From contig CM077820.1 in assembly GCA_039720395.1 (NCBI GenBank), forward strand, positions 18,249,923 through 18,313,922: DNA of 64,000 bases. The letters are read 5' to 3'. Positions 1 to 13,324 of the stretch are shown here, in pieces. Numbering within the stretch: position 1 is the stretch's first letter; each line of letters opens with the position of its first letter. Source of the stretch: Liquidambar formosana. Its lineage: Eukaryota > Streptophyta > Magnoliopsida > Saxifragales > Altingiaceae. The position numbers were made by a program, and so were the translations under genes. The notes beneath the pieces are model-generated. The model saw only the letters and a list, made by a program, of their open reading frames with translations, had not been told where the DNA came from and searched no databases.

Positions 1-544
1 TATAAATATATATATATTCACTCACCTTTTTGTTTCACCATATATATATATATATATATATATACATATTATCATAACTTCATCCTGTCAGATTGCAATC
101 CCAACGAAAACCACTTCTTCTTTATTTTTTATTTTTTTTCTTCCTTCAATGTCAGATTTCTAATTTCAACAACTCACCTATTCCTATTCATCTTAATTTA
201 CCGTACATCAATGACAAAACCTAATACATATATATATATTACTTACTTGATTCCCAGCGTACAGAGGTGAAGAAGGTGAAAAAGGGGCAAACTTTCCTCA
301 GCCGTCAATCCTCTATTCTCTCAATGGTTTCCAAGCCAAAAAGTAATAACTTCCCTTATAAGATCTTATATAGGGCACAAATTAATCCTAACCTATTTGG
401 GTTTACTTCCAATGCTAGTGTTTGGTTACGCAGTTATCTTATTCACGATTATATTTAATTCCAATAATGACGTGTATAATAAAATTAACTAATAATTAAA
501 TTAACCGTTACACATTAAATATATAATTAATTAAACAAAAGATT
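1..544. other. AT-rich stretch without a recognisable gene
   Basis: The stretch holds (TA)n microsatellite tracts around 43-64 and short TA runs near 229-238. Short open frames here have no recognisable family or splice context. It ends where the LINE similarity begins. I see no gene. Confidence 0.5.
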
Positions 545-2535
545 TACGTAAATACGGGGCATTACAGGATTCACAATATTGGTGGGCAAGAGAAATATTT
601 GGGTTTACCAGCTATTATATAGGGCAATCTAAAAAGGCCTTATTTGCTTCAATAAGGGAGAAAGTGGAAAGTCGGGTGGTAGGTTGGAAAGAAAAATTGC
701 TTTCTCATGCAGGGAAGGAGGTTGTATTAAAGTCGGTGGCGCTAACTATGCCAAACTTTGCCATGTCCTGTTTCAAATTGCCTGTGGGATTATGTAAGGA
801 GATTAACTCATGCTTAGCCAAGTTCTGGTGGAGTGATGGTGATAGGCAGAATAAAATGCACTGGATGCGATGGGATAAACTCACAAATGTAAAGGATGAG
901 GGTGGCTTAGGTTTTCGTGAGCTGGAAAGCTTTAATTTGGCTATGTTGGCGAAACAAGACTGGAGATTGATGACAAGACCTCATTCTATGTGCACGAAAC
1001 TATTCCACAGCAGATACTTTTACAACTCAAGTTTTTTGGAAGCTGGTTTGGGAAATAACCCATCTTGGGTTTGGCGTAGCCTAATTGCAGGAAGGAAGAT
1101 CCTCCAGGCAGGGGTTCGATGGCGAATTGGGAATGGAGCACATGTTCGAGTTTGGAAGGACCCGTGGATCCCCGTACCTATCACTTTCAAAGTGCAAACC
1201 ATACCTCCCCATGATGGCCATGATATCAAGGTAGCAGATTTATTAGATTGTGACAGGAAGTGTTGGAAGGAGGATAGAGTTAAGCAATTGCTGGATGCGC
1301 GAGAGGCAGAGGTGGTGCTTGGGCTGCCAGTGGCTTGGATGGGAAATAAAGATAAAATTATTTGGCATTACTCCTCCAATGGCCAGTACTCAATTAAGTC
1401 AGGATATAAAGTTGCAAGAAATCTTAGTCGAAGTGGTGGGTTATTTCTGCAGAAGGCAGAGGGTGAGTCAAGTAGTTGTGTTTCAAATCGTGGCTTTTGG
1501 AAATTTGTATGGGGTCTCCAAGTTCCTGGGAAGTTGAGACATTTTATTTGGAAATGTGCACAGGAGGTTCTACCTGTAGGAAGTGTGCTGAGGCATAGAA
1601 TTAGAAACTGGAGTGGTGCTTGCCCTTTTTGTGGAGAAGATGAGACTACCAGTCACCTTTTTTTCAAATGCCAATTTGCACGAATGGTGTGGTTCGGGAG
1701 CCATCTACAAGTGGACAGCGCCTCAATCGATGCTCAGTCTTTTTTGCAATATATTGAGGTCTTAAGGAAAAAGTGGGAAGCTAATGGCTCTGCTAAGCTA
1801 TTGCTCTGTCATGTAGTCTTTATCTTATGGCGCATTTGGAAGGCTAGGAATGATAAGTGTTTCAAAGGGATAGGATGGAAGCCAAATGAAGTCTTTGGGA
1901 AAGCTGCCAATGATGAAGGAGAATATACCCAAGCTTGTACTCAGAGGGATCCGACAGGAGAGGAATCTGTGTTGGATAATAGGGGAGAACGTGCTTTGCA
2001 AAAGTGGATACCCCCACCTGGACTACTGTATAAGCTCAATGTTGATGGTTCGTGGATTAAGTCTACTAAGAGAGGAGGCATGGGTATTGTGATTAGAGAT
2101 ACGAGGGGCCTGTTTATTGTGGGAATGGCGAAAAAAGTCCCTTTCATGAGGAGTGCTCAGCTGGTTGAAGCCTCAACACTAAGGGAAGGTCTCCAATTTG
2201 CGATTGATATGGGAATTAAAAGACTAGTAGTGGAAAGTGATGCAAAGGGACTCATTGATTGCCTGAATAGGAGAAGGGATATGATAGAAGAAATTGAAAT
2301 CCTATGTGAGGACATTTGGCTACTAGGCCAACTTGCCCAAGTGACTGAATACACTTACATACCTAGAATTGGTAATAGAGTGGCAGATGTAGTAGCAAAA
2401 TTTGCTCTTGGGGTGGATGATTTTGATGTTTGGCTTGAACATTCCCCTTCTTGGCTATCCCCTCTTCTTGAGGAGGATTTGCCCTTGATTTTGTAACCGG
2501 TTTTTTACCTTATATGAAGTATTTCTATCGTTTGG

Positions 2536-2566
<31 letters not shown>
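545..2566 (+). mobile_element. 5'-truncated plant L1-type LINE with 3' poly(A)
   Basis: This is the 3' part of a non-LTR retrotransposon. The translated sequence runs from the C-terminal part of the reverse transcriptase through a zinc-binding region to an RNase H domain, then a short 3' UTR and a 29-nt A run ending near 2566. The left edge is approximate: LINE-like codons begin around 550-600 but are shifted out of frame before 664, with an in-frame TAG in the segment that should encode the conserved G-L-P...G-x-S motif. The endonuclease and RT core are absent, as expected for truncation during target-primed reverse transcription. No clear target-site duplication was found. It is a different subfamily from the minus-strand LINEs at the other end of the window, which show no RNase H domain. 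Confidence 0.85.
664..2496 (+). CDS. LINE ORF2 C-terminal fragment: RT tail, zinc-binding region, RNase H
   Basis: A 610-codon frame without a stop is left from LINE ORF2. Residues about 1-110 match the RT thumb and tail (GWKEKLLSHAGKEVVLKSVA, then FWW and GGLGFRELESFN). Around residues 320-345 lies the Cys/His zinc-binding motif (CPFCGEDETTSHLF). Residues about 455-605 form an RNase H fold with its acidic residues visible: NVDGSW, E in LVEAS, VESDAKG, and the late D in NRVAD. The Met at 664 is only the first ATG of the truncated frame, not a native start. No promoter or intron context supports a host gene, so I read it as a relatively young truncated insertion. Co-option cannot be excluded without expression data. 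Confidence 0.75.
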   Translation: MESRVVGWKEKLLSHAGKEVVLKSVALTMPNFAMSCFKLPVGLCKEINSCLAKFWWSDGDRQNKMHWMRWDKLTNVKDEGGLGFRELESFNLAMLAKQDWRLMTRPHSMCTKLFHSRYFYNSSFLEAGLGNNPSWVWRSLIAGRKILQAGVRWRIGNGAHVRVWKDPWIPVPITFKVQTIPPHDGHDIKVADLLDCDRKCWKEDRVKQLLDAREAEVVLGLPVAWMGNKDKIIWHYSSNGQYSIKSGYKVARNLSRSGGLFLQKAEGESSSCVSNRGFWKFVWGLQVPGKLRHFIWKCAQEVLPVGSVLRHRIRNWSGACPFCGEDETTSHLFFKCQFARMVWFGSHLQVDSASIDAQSFLQYIEVLRKKWEANGSAKLLLCHVVFILWRIWKARNDKCFKGIGWKPNEVFGKAANDEGEYTQACTQRDPTGEESVLDNRGERALQKWIPPPGLLYKLNVDGSWIKSTKRGGMGIVIRDTRGLFIVGMAKKVPFMRSAQLVEASTLREGLQFAIDMGIKRLVVESDAKGLIDCLNRRRDMIEEIEILCEDIWLLGQLAQVTEYTYIPRIGNRVADVVAKFALGVDDFDVWLEHSPSWLSPLLEEDLPLIL

Positions 2567-2567
<1 letters not shown>

Positions 2568-4334
2568 AATAAGTAAATATTTTAAGCACGTTTTCTTTAC
2601 AAGTCATCCCCTATATAACTATGCTTACACAAAAATAAGTAATGAAAAAACATTAAAAAAAAAAATTAATACATTTTTTAATTAACTTTAGATTTGCATT
2701 TAAGTGGAATATTGGAAGCTATGAACTGCCCAAAAGCTTAACCAGTCTATATTGCACAGTAGAGAGAGATTGGGAGAATGATGAAAAATCAAGGGTGTTG
2801 GACTGGTGAATACTGTATGAACTGCAAAATCCGAACTGCAAAGAGGCTTGGGTACATCGCCATGGAAATCACCTCAATGGAAGAAGAGCTTTTTCAATTC
2901 GGCGCGGATTTCTTTCCTAAACCAAACCAGCTAGCTCTCCATAATAAACCAAACCAGCTGGCTGTCCCTTTATGGAGAGTTTGAAACAAAACTAAATTTA
3001 CATAATAGGATAAGATTTATAGGGCAAATGTAAGATTAACTAATGTCTCCCTTTAATTTAGGGGAAATTAGTGAAAAGTCTATTTTTATAGGACTTATAG
3101 AGACATAAATCTATGCAACAAAATTATACAGTCATAAGTCCACTTTTAAGTAAAATGAGTTTACTTTTGTAACCGTGGTAAATGCATAAGGTCAAGTTTA
3201 CCCTTAAACGTTATTTTTTGTTTTCAAATTTTAAAATGACATAACTTTCGATCTAGATATCAATTTCCAATAAAATTTATATATTTGAAATCTATTTGTC
3301 GAGCCTTTCAAAACAAGACCCATGATGAAAATAAAATTATGTATAGAAAAAAAAATAGTTACATTGATTACATATTTACATGTATCAGTTTTAAAATAAA
3401 TAAACATGAAACTATTCTAATGTGGGTTCAATTCTGTACCATTTCCCTATACAAAATTATTAAATTTATTAGATGTAACTATTGAATTGGTTAAATTGAT
3501 GTGTTTGAAACTAAAAATTTGTTAGATTTAAATATTTTATGACTAAAATTTAGTCACAATTGACTTAAAAGTAATTGTTTTCATGTAACTGTTTTTCTGT
3601 GGATTTAGTATGTACTTCAGTTACAAGTAAATGTTTGCTCAGATTTAATTGATTTTTTTTTTTTTTTTTGAGAAAAATTAGGAAAAAGACTCGTGATGAA
3701 TATAAAATTATGTATAAAAAAAAGAAAAAGAAAAAAAATAGTTACATTGATTATATGCAATTTCCTAAGAGAAACCTTTTGCTATATAATATGAAGGGTA
3801 GTATCGTCTGAAAATATTTAAAAAGGACCTTTGGCCACATAAGATTTTATGATAGACTTATGGCTACACAAGTCCAACTTTATGGACTTGTGGCCAAAGT
3901 CCCCTTTAATTTATTATCCACACCCATGCCACATAAGTGCTCATGTGACTTTCACATGCTTTGTCTGTTAATAAACACATCTACAATTGGATTACAGTGA
4001 AAGTAAACAACGTTCCAAATTAATATGTTAAATAAAATTAAAAATAGATTCAATTGAAATTTTGGGCATAGTAAGAACCTTTCTTTTTTTAAAAATTTAT
4101 ATCAACACAACAGCCATAATACAATTCGAGTGAATGTGAATGCATGTTCCTTGTAACATATTATACGAACATACTTACCACTGGCCTTTTTTGCCTCGAT
4201 AGTATCTCTATTTATCAGGAGGAGGTAAGGGATTCTCGAGTTTGGATCTTCTACTTGGGTAATCCAACGACTCAAAACAGATGGGGTGGAGGCTAAGTTT
4301 TTTTAGAGCAGTCAGAAACAAATGTGTCAGGAGA

Positions 4335-4492
4335 AAAACTTCTATATAACTGTGATATGATCAGATTGTGTCACAAACCAATGAGAATCGAGTGAAATTG
4401 TCAGTATATTTTTTTGGCCCTACAATCCCACTTTGCTTAACGCTTATTGGCTTGTGACACCACCTAGCAATGTCACAGTTACATGGAAGACT
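4335..4492. repeat. Small foldback, MITE-like
   Basis: Two arms, about 4338-4386 and 4443-4492, are imperfect inverted repeats. The left arm reads TATAACTGTGA then GTGTCACAAACCAATGAG. The right arm, reverse complemented, reads TGTAACTGTGA then GTGTCACAAGCCAATAAG. The element has no coding capacity. Exact termini and target duplication were not resolved. Confidence 0.45.
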
Positions 4493-5210
4493 CACTCCAC
4501 CATGCAAGAGTTGGAACAACCCAAAAAAAAAAAAAAAAGATCAAAAAAATGTTATTGTAAATTGTGCCAACAAAAATTTGTGTTTTCTTTCATAATGTCA
4601 TTTAAATGTATTACTAATTAAAAGGAAAATCAACAGGATTCCTACGCTGGAAATGATGACACAAACAACTTTATATACCCTATGTGATATGTTTAACACG
4701 AAACTTGGGTTAACTGCATTTTTTATTTTTTATTCCGATATATATATATATATATATAAAACAAAGCAAAGAAAACGAAAAAACCAGAAAATATAAAATA
4801 CAAAACTAGAGCCCACGAACAGCCCTCAAATCTAAATTAAGCAATTACAAACAAGGGAATCCCAAAGAACTCCCTAAAAGACGATGTCCAAAAGGAAGCC
4901 AGAAAAGAAACTCTATCCCACAAACTCCAAAATCCTCTATTTTATCTTCGAAAAATTCAAGCAATTCTTTTCAACCAGAGAACCCAAAAAATAGCAAGGG
5001 AAACACAATTCCGCAAAATAAAGAGCTGCTTGGATTAACTGAATTCTAACTCCACAACCAAACACAAGCTACAATTTAAGATGATTAATGGGTTTAACTG
5101 CAATTTTAACTCCACATCTAAAAACCCATTACAACTTGACATCAAAGTCCCTCCCATCAATAGACTATCAACACAGACAACAAATCTAATTATAATCATA
5201 TTTTTTTGGT

Positions 5211-5300
5211 CAATGATAATGAATTGAAACCAAGACCCCCCTGGGGGGCGACCATCAATGATAATGAATTGAAACCAAGACCCCCCCGGGGGGCGACCAT
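5211..5300. repeat. Tandem repeat, 2 x 45 bp
   Basis: Two 45-bp units (5211-5255 and 5256-5300) differ at one base. Each contains a near-palindrome, ACCCCCCTGGGGGGC in the first and the same with a C centre in the second. The unit resembles the 3' tail of a minus-strand SINE-like sequence. It lies about 250 bp beyond the stop of the CBP3-like gene. Confidence 0.7.
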
Positions 5301-5544
5301 TATAACCAAATCTTGCTACATTATTTTCCAGTGAAAAAATAAATAAATTATATATTACGAAACAAAAAAAAAAAATCCCTTCTCACACTAATGCAATGGC
5401 TTTACAATAGAGCCATTTAAGAGATTAATTTTTTTTTTTTGTGGAAACTGAAACTTCATATGAATAAGAACCTCCATTAAAACATGAATATCAACGGATT
5501 CTAACAAAACCAGTGTTTCAAGTGCCTTGGAAACAGAAACTAGA

Positions 5545-8500
5545 TCATGCCTGACCATTGAATGCCTCCATTTTACCCTCTTTCGACTCAGACGATGAGC
5601 TCTCTAATGATGTGAACATGAAGTTGCCAGAAAATATAGCCTCCTTGTCTGCCCATCCAAAATTTCACAACTTTATCTAACTGACATGCTAGGCAACAGA
5701 TAAGGTGAAAAGTTTCCAGATCCTTTATACAAGATTAGAAGGAACATATTAAATTAGAGAAATTCCAAGTGCCCAATGGGTAAAACACGGAAAACAATTT
5801 TTTTCAGCACAGAAGACGCATTCAAGAAAGAAATTTGAATTAAGTCAAGACTCGATAAATAAATGAAATTAAACCCAGGCAACTCCCAACCTGTCAAAAC
5901 AGTTTGACCCGAAGGCTAACCCCATGGTCCATGACACAATAAATAAATAAATAAATAAATCACTCCCCAAAAATGTAGATTAGAATTCCACTCCCCCCCC
6001 CCCCCCCCCAACACCCCCACCCCAAAAACCAAAAAACACCCACCAGGGAAAGAAAAAAAAAAAAAAAAAAAGGTCCTACGGAATTGAATCGTGGAAGGAA
6101 ATAGGAAAACAATGGACTACCTGTTATGGATAGGGAAATAGATTCTCGGCGAGCATACCTTGTCATAGCCTGCAGATATACTCAAGGATTCATTTTTGTT
6201 GCATGCCTTCAAGACATGGACACAAAAGGCTCTATATAGTATATATAAATGTTAGAAAAATTACAAGACAAACCAGGGAGAATATTTGTTGATGATATTT
6301 AAGCCATGGGCAAAAGGTCAATGGTCTGTCTTACTAACCCTAATACCATGAAATAGACACCATGATGTGGGACTAACTATGCATCCAGTTGCAGGCTTCC
6401 ACATCAGAAACTCCATGCCTTGGCAACAAATAATTCTTGATATGATCATGATCCATTTTTAACTAGTTAGTGTCCTGATGTGGGAAGAAAAACTATTTCA
6501 ATTGGTGTGGAGATTTGGTGGCTTCCACTCCAGAGAAGACACTTCAGGACAACCTATACCGGAGAATCTTACACTTCATTTGGTGTATCCAACAGAGACT
6601 TAGAAAGGACTTTATGTCTTATAAATTAAGTGACAATAGCAAAGATGAGAACATGCCTGGACTGCACGTGACGCAGCATCATTCGGCTTTGATAAACCGT
6701 CATCAGAAAAGACATTCCTGCAGCACACAAAAAACACAGAGCATTAGAGAAAAACACATTTAATATTTAACCTCAAAACTAGTGTCTTGAACCATATCAT
6801 AATGCCATGTTCAATTTTATATTTTCTATATCTCTACTCCAAATCATCTTTGCAGAATATTTATAAATGGCACAGTTTCCTTGATGCTATTTCCTAAAAT
6901 AGCTTCCTAGGTAAATTCCACTTCGCCATGTTTTCTTCAGTTCTCTTTAAAGAAGACACTCAAACACAAGAACCAAAAAATTTTCCTAGTTAAAAAGTGC
7001 AATGAAATGCATGGGCACGTTTCTTTGCAACATTGGGAATGAGGTTGCCAAAGAGATGGCATTGCCATTATTTGTGTGCAAGGATGACATTATAATTGAC
7101 ACCTAGTATTTATCTAACCTTGTATATGTCACCTATTGAAGACACAAACACACACACACATATTTCCTCAGGATACAGAAGGAATTGATTTGAAAGGAGT
7201 TACAAAGTATCCATATGTACAATAAAGAAAGCCCTGTAAAATTAGAGAATAAAAAACATGGGGAACACAGATCTTAGGATGACCTACCATTCTTTACTGG
7301 ATAACTTGTATTTATAAGGACCTTAAGGTCCCCTGTTTGCCTTTTTATTTGTATATCTCGCATGTACTTTTTGTTCTCTTTCTTTTATTAATATAATGTA
7401 ATTCATAAAAATAAATAAATAAATAAAAACATTTTTTTTATGATAATCGATAAGTAATAAGTATTGTATTGTTTTGTATTAAAGAATAGACAAGCCCTAA
7501 TGTTTAGGAATGGCAATTATCTGGGGTAACCAGGTACACTGCTCTGACTCACCCATATATGGATGGGTTCAGAGAACTTTTATACTGTTAGAAATATTTG
7601 TAAATATGTAGGGGTAGTTTAGTCTTTTAGGTTTGTTAGGTTTAGTATTATATATATTTCTCTTGTAATCTTGATTATGTTAATGAGAATTACACTTTTA
7701 GCAAAGTTTACAAGGTATCAAAGCCTAAGGGCTGAAGCACTTGTTCTTCTTCAAAGAAAGTCCGTCATGAAGCATCTAGAGCCAATCACATCTTAGCAGA
7801 ACACCATCAGCATCTCTTTCAGTTGATCTCCTCTCTCTTCTCTTTTCCCCACGTCATCTATCACAAACAGCACTCCATCGTCCCCAGCACACCACTTCTA
7901 CGTAACCACACAATATCACACCACCCACACCTTCTCTCTTGGTCAATCAACCAAGCCCTCCTTCACACATCGTCATCTTCGCACGAACGTAGTTGCTCCT
8001 CTCAGTCGAAGCCCTAGTTTCGACTCAAAAAACCAGTCGCAACTTAGTCCTCCATCTCGTGAACTTCACAAAGCACAAACAAACCCTAATCAAGCCACCG
8101 CAGCCTTGACCACAACTATCTTGCAGCTACACTTGATCATAGCTTCCTCCTTCATTGTTGAACGAGCCTTTACACCATTCCAACAGTCACATAATCGTAC
8201 GTGTCCCTCTTAACTATTCTACCATAGTCGCATTTCTTTCTCAAGTTACCACAATAGCAAGCCCTAGCCTTCATTCACCCAAGTCACACAACCAAGAGCT
8301 CAACTCAACCCTAATTGCATCAATCCTCTCTCACAACCCTAAATCACACCATCATTTGGCCTCCTTCAACCTCTCTAGCACCCATCAGCACCACCAAATC
8401 TTTCTTTCTTGCCCTTTTCCTCTATCGTACCTCTTTCATCACTGTTCAAACCCAATTGCGGCACCCAACCGTGTTTAATGGACCTTAACAACCCTAACCC

Positions 8501-11500
8501 AACTTCACGTTGCATAGTTGAAACCTCATTGCAGCATCCTCCAACAATGAGACCTCATTGTAGCATCTAGCACCACGGACACAGCATTTAAACATAACCT
8601 AGCATTCTTCTAGCTTTATTCCATTTAACAAAGTTCATTTACCAAAGTTCCATTTAACAAAGTTCCAGGTGAAGTCTGTAAACTCCAGAAAGCTTTATAT
8701 GGCCCTCTTCACTATATATTGATGATATGATTACTATTGGTGATGACACTAAAAAGATTTCTCTTTTAAAATCTCAGTTACAACAGAATTTTGAGATCAA
8801 GGATCTTAGCACTCTTCACCATTTTCTTGAAATCGAGGTTGCATCATCTCCTCAGGGGTCTCTCCTTTCTCAGTCTCAGTATGCTGCCGATGTAATTCAG
8901 CAGGTTAAAACTTTCTGATTCTCTGACATTTAACACACCTTTTGTGCTTAATGTTCACTATACGTCTACTGATGGAATTCCTTTGACAGGTCGTACCATG
9001 TATTAGGTGATTGTTGGCATTCTAATATAAGGTATGGATGAGGTTAGGAAAACATTATAAAAACCGAGTCAGGTTTTGGACTGAGCTTTATGTCACCCGC
9101 ACCAAACATGCCCAAATAACTTATATATAATGAAATTCTCTAATCACCCTTTATTATGTAGGTTCCCGAAATGTATGTGCCGTAGTGTTGTCTTTAACAT
9201 CGTCAGGGATAAGGCTGCCAACACCTGATATCAATTTCTCTCTTTTCTTTCATCTGAATTTAAATGGCTCCATAAACCACCCTCACCATTGCCATCCCCT
9301 AAAACCAACAACTTCTCAACCCTCAAATTGCTTTCTCCTTCACTAAACCACCATCAGCTTCCCCTAATACCACCACCATCTTGACACACAACCACCCCTA
9401 TAGACTTGAGTGCATTTTCATCACAAAACTGCCATTGAAACACTCTCAACAAGGCCCTGCCCTGCCTTGCACTGCTTTCATATTCCGCTCAGGCTCAAGT
9501 TTTGCAAGGGTTTAAGAAAGGTTTCACACGTTGCCAACCTTACTTATGTACACGCAAGGCATACAGTCAACCACAGCGTAAGGAATCCATAAAGTCCAAC
9601 TAAAACAACCCTCTAAAATCAACCAACTGCCAAGTACGGAATTATAGATTAATAGCTCTCAAAGGTCCTCAAATTACACTACTTTATATTCAAATAACAC
9701 AAAGAGGAATGGCTCTAAAAACTTTGGCCGTTTGCATGTTGATCCTTTAATCCACTAACCTCTGAAATGATCAAAGAAAAGGGCATAATCTAACATGCCC
9801 CACAAAGAGCACAAAGATAAAATTTCATAAATCTTGTGCCAATCTACATTTTTGCATAAGATTATTATCGTGAATTCCTCTGCTCTAACACATGGTACAC
9901 TAATTCAAGAAAATTCACTCTCTGCTAATCAAAATATTAGCAATAAACATGTTGCCACACATAAATGTCCAAGCAAAAATAATAAATAAGTAAGAACAAA
10001 AAACCCACTATTACAGGAGCAGATTTGTCTCATACTACCAGAAAAGGATAACAATTGTCAAAGTTGGAGAAATTAAATCATAAACAAAATAATCAAAAAG
10101 CCTCCCCCTGAATATTTACTCCCTTTTTCTAAATAAATTCACAAAGCTAGTCAGAAAAGGACAAGGTTGCCCCTAATCCTCTAACATTAAAGCTTTGCCA
10201 AATTTCAGCCACTAGTGCATAACAATTAAGAATAAAAGAGCTACGGAACATCAATCCAACTGCATGTGGAGGGAAGCCCCACGTATGTGGAGAGTTCACA
10301 AACTAAATGTCTATACAAAAAGTGCATTACAGGAATAACTCCAACAAAATCCAGAATGGAGACACCATAGAAATCCCTCAAAATAGAGGATCAGAACCCA
10401 AAAGAAATTTGATTTCCCTCTTTGAGATACTCCTCCAAAAGCTGTCTACTATAGGAGACCTATTATACTCCTATACACACCAAGTGGTACTGAGCAAACA
10501 TTAGCTCCATACAAGGATGCACCTCCTATTCCTCAAATAATACCACCATCAAACAACTCCCTTACTAATGTGATAGGAAGCAAACAAAACCATCCTACAA
10601 GGATGTGCCTCCTATTCTAAAGTAACACCACCATCAACCTATTCCTAAAATAACACCACCATCAAAAACTTTCTTACCAAACTAGGCATAGCTGACCAAA
10701 ACCACACAAATATTATAAGTGGTCTCGCTAATTCCCCAGCCATGTGATAGTGATGAGGTAGTTGACCGCTTTAGTATCTTTTTTGCACGTAATGTACCTT
10801 TTGGGATAAAACCAATTTCTACCGATCATCCACCACTATGATTATTTCACAAGCTACCAAGCAAGCAAAAAGAGCCCATCTATATAAAATATATAAAGCT
10901 GAGGCCTGGTGCAACGTGGTGATGCCACGTGTCACCATGTGGAAAAAGGTAATTTTTTTTACAAAAAAAGTTTCCTCTAATTTTTTTTTGGGGAAATATC
11001 CAAAACCTCCCTCAAATATAAAATCATATCTAAAAAGCTCGTTAATTATTTTTTCTATCCATCTAATCCAAATAAAAAAGAATTATATCCATTAACTCCA
11101 ATTAGTTAAATTTTTGTTTACTGCGGTTAAAAGAAAAGAGTGATCCAACTAAAATGCCCTTCTTTCACAATAATATGTTTAATGACAAAAATACATATTC
11201 AAGTGAATTTTCCCTTTTGCTCTCTCTTTCCTCAAACTTGCATACCTGCTATCCCACTCCCTCTTTTTCTTCTCCCTTCCCCCCATGTGTACATTAGAGA
11301 AGAATTAATTAATAATAGTTAAATTTTTTTTATAATTACACTAAAAAGGATAAAAATAGAAATTCAGTGAAATATGCAATTTTTTCATTTAACATATTAA
11401 TGTCAAAGAAGGGTATTTTAGTTGGATCACTCTTTTCTTTTAACAACAGTAAACAAAAAATTAACTGGTTGGAGTTAATAGATATGATTCTTTTTTATTT

Positions 11501-13293
11501 GGATTAAATGGAAAGGAAAAATATTTAATAGAGTTTTTGGATATGAATTTATTTTTGAGGGAGTTTTTGGATATTTCCCCTTTTTTTTCCAATCTTATAA
11601 CAAATTTCTCTCTCAAAATTTTCATCTTCCCCAAATTGAAGAACATGGAAAATCAACTGAAATCATTTAGTACATGGGTTGTCTTTCATTACTTTCATTA
11701 CTTGTTCTCATTCTCCATTGCCTGAACACCTTCCCTCTCCCTTTATATTTGCTTTAAAAAAGCACAATGTTGGTGACCAAAGAAAAAACAAGTTCCTATC
11801 ATCTCCTCCATTTTAAAAGGCAAAGAATGTAAAGGTATTCATCACCAACAAATTCCTTAACCTGGGGATTTCTATAAGAGGAGAAGATGAGGCCCAACAA
11901 AGTGTAATTAGGTGTGAACCTCACACTACAAATTACCACGATGGTTTTAAACAACACTGAACTTCCATGAGTTAATTCCAATTTCTCAGCATCTGAAGTT
12001 TAAACAAAGTAGAAGTTTAAAATCTTGTATAATGCAATTTGAGGTTTTGGTTTAAAACTTGATGAATTGGCATATTGCTTCTTAATACAAAGTAAATAAC
12101 GATTAATCCAATGTGAAGCAACGTCAGGATTCTCTAATTTAAAGCAGCAATTTTTTGAGGTATTGGTCTGGGTAAACTGCCAAAAGTGCAAAATAAAATT
12201 ACTTAAAAAGGTACCGAAGGAACTAGAATATCAATATTTTGCCTTTAGAAGAAGAGACTGGCCCACATGTTAATACTCTTTCAACATCAAGACAAATGCA
12301 GAAAGTTGCACTCAAAACTACAATGAGAGGTCTATTTTGAAGCAATGGCTAAACCATGCTCTGGTGAACATCTCACCTCCATATGACATTTTTCAGCTCA
12401 TCCTGTTTGGCTTCTGGAAGCATGGCAGCATCATAAGCGACAATATTTCCATAGAATATCTTCTCCAAATCCTTCATCCATCTAGTTAACAGTAAGTTAA
12501 CCTGCCATTCCAAAGATGAATAAACAAAGGGCACTGGAAAAGTGAAGTTCATTCAATCAAAGTGCACTTACATAGTTACGTTTTATACATATACCAGTAG
12601 AGGTTTAAATGTGATACCTAAGATATAAATATGGCTTCACAGCTTCTTATCCAGTAGGTTATAGAAATTATCAGCCCTATATGTAACACCAATGACTGCC
12701 CTATATGTAACAGTGATGACTGAGCTGAGAAAAATAAAAAAGTAAAGGGATTTCTCAACGTGCACCCTAAGGGCACATGTTAAATACATTTAGTGAACCA
12801 ATAACTGCATGGCAAAATGTATTTACAAAATTTGTTATGCCTTTTCACGTTTTTATATGAAATTTACACCATTTTCCATCCATTTTCATGTTTTGCTATG
12901 TTATTTGCATCATTTTCTATGCATTTCACATTCTGTGAAAATTAAATTATACTTGGGGAACTGTAAGAGCGGCCCAACAATGGCATATTAATAGCCATGA
13001 CACACATGCTAAAACTTGATGCAATATGATATCATCTAGTCAAGCTCTCTGCTTTAAACTACAAACAACCTAAAATGGGGATTTTTCTTATGATCTATTG
13101 TCTATGGTTTTTTAAAACATACAAAAGAATGAGATATTGGGTAAATATTTATGATGAAATGATCTGATTAATTTCACTGGAAGAGTGGCCCACACATATG
13201 TCCTAGTAAAAAATAAGCAACCTTTTACAGACAATTTATTATAATGTACATTGGAAATATACAAAATACTTTTTTTTCTTTTTGGTTGACCAA

Positions 13294-13324
<31 letters not shown>

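Larger units (their letters stand above)
2567..5544. other. Intergenic DNA without a gene
   Basis: About 3 kb downstream of the minus-strand CBP3-like gene holds no supported exon. Visible structure is limited. A hairpin of about 65 bp at 3833-3897 has stem GGACYTTGGCCACA. There is a small foldback at 4335-4492, a (TA)n tract at 4739-4758 and a tandem repeat at 5211-5300. Short open frames near 2778, 3285 and 4433 show no family resemblance. Confidence 0.5.

Noticed and set aside
2778..2984. Open frame of 68 codons in the intergenic region
   Set aside because: No recognisable domain, no neighbouring exon and no codon-use support; likely chance.
8155..8478. Ser/His-rich open frame of 107 codons
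   Set aside because: It lies between the LTR and the RT fragment of the Copia relic, in C-rich leader sequence; composition explains it.
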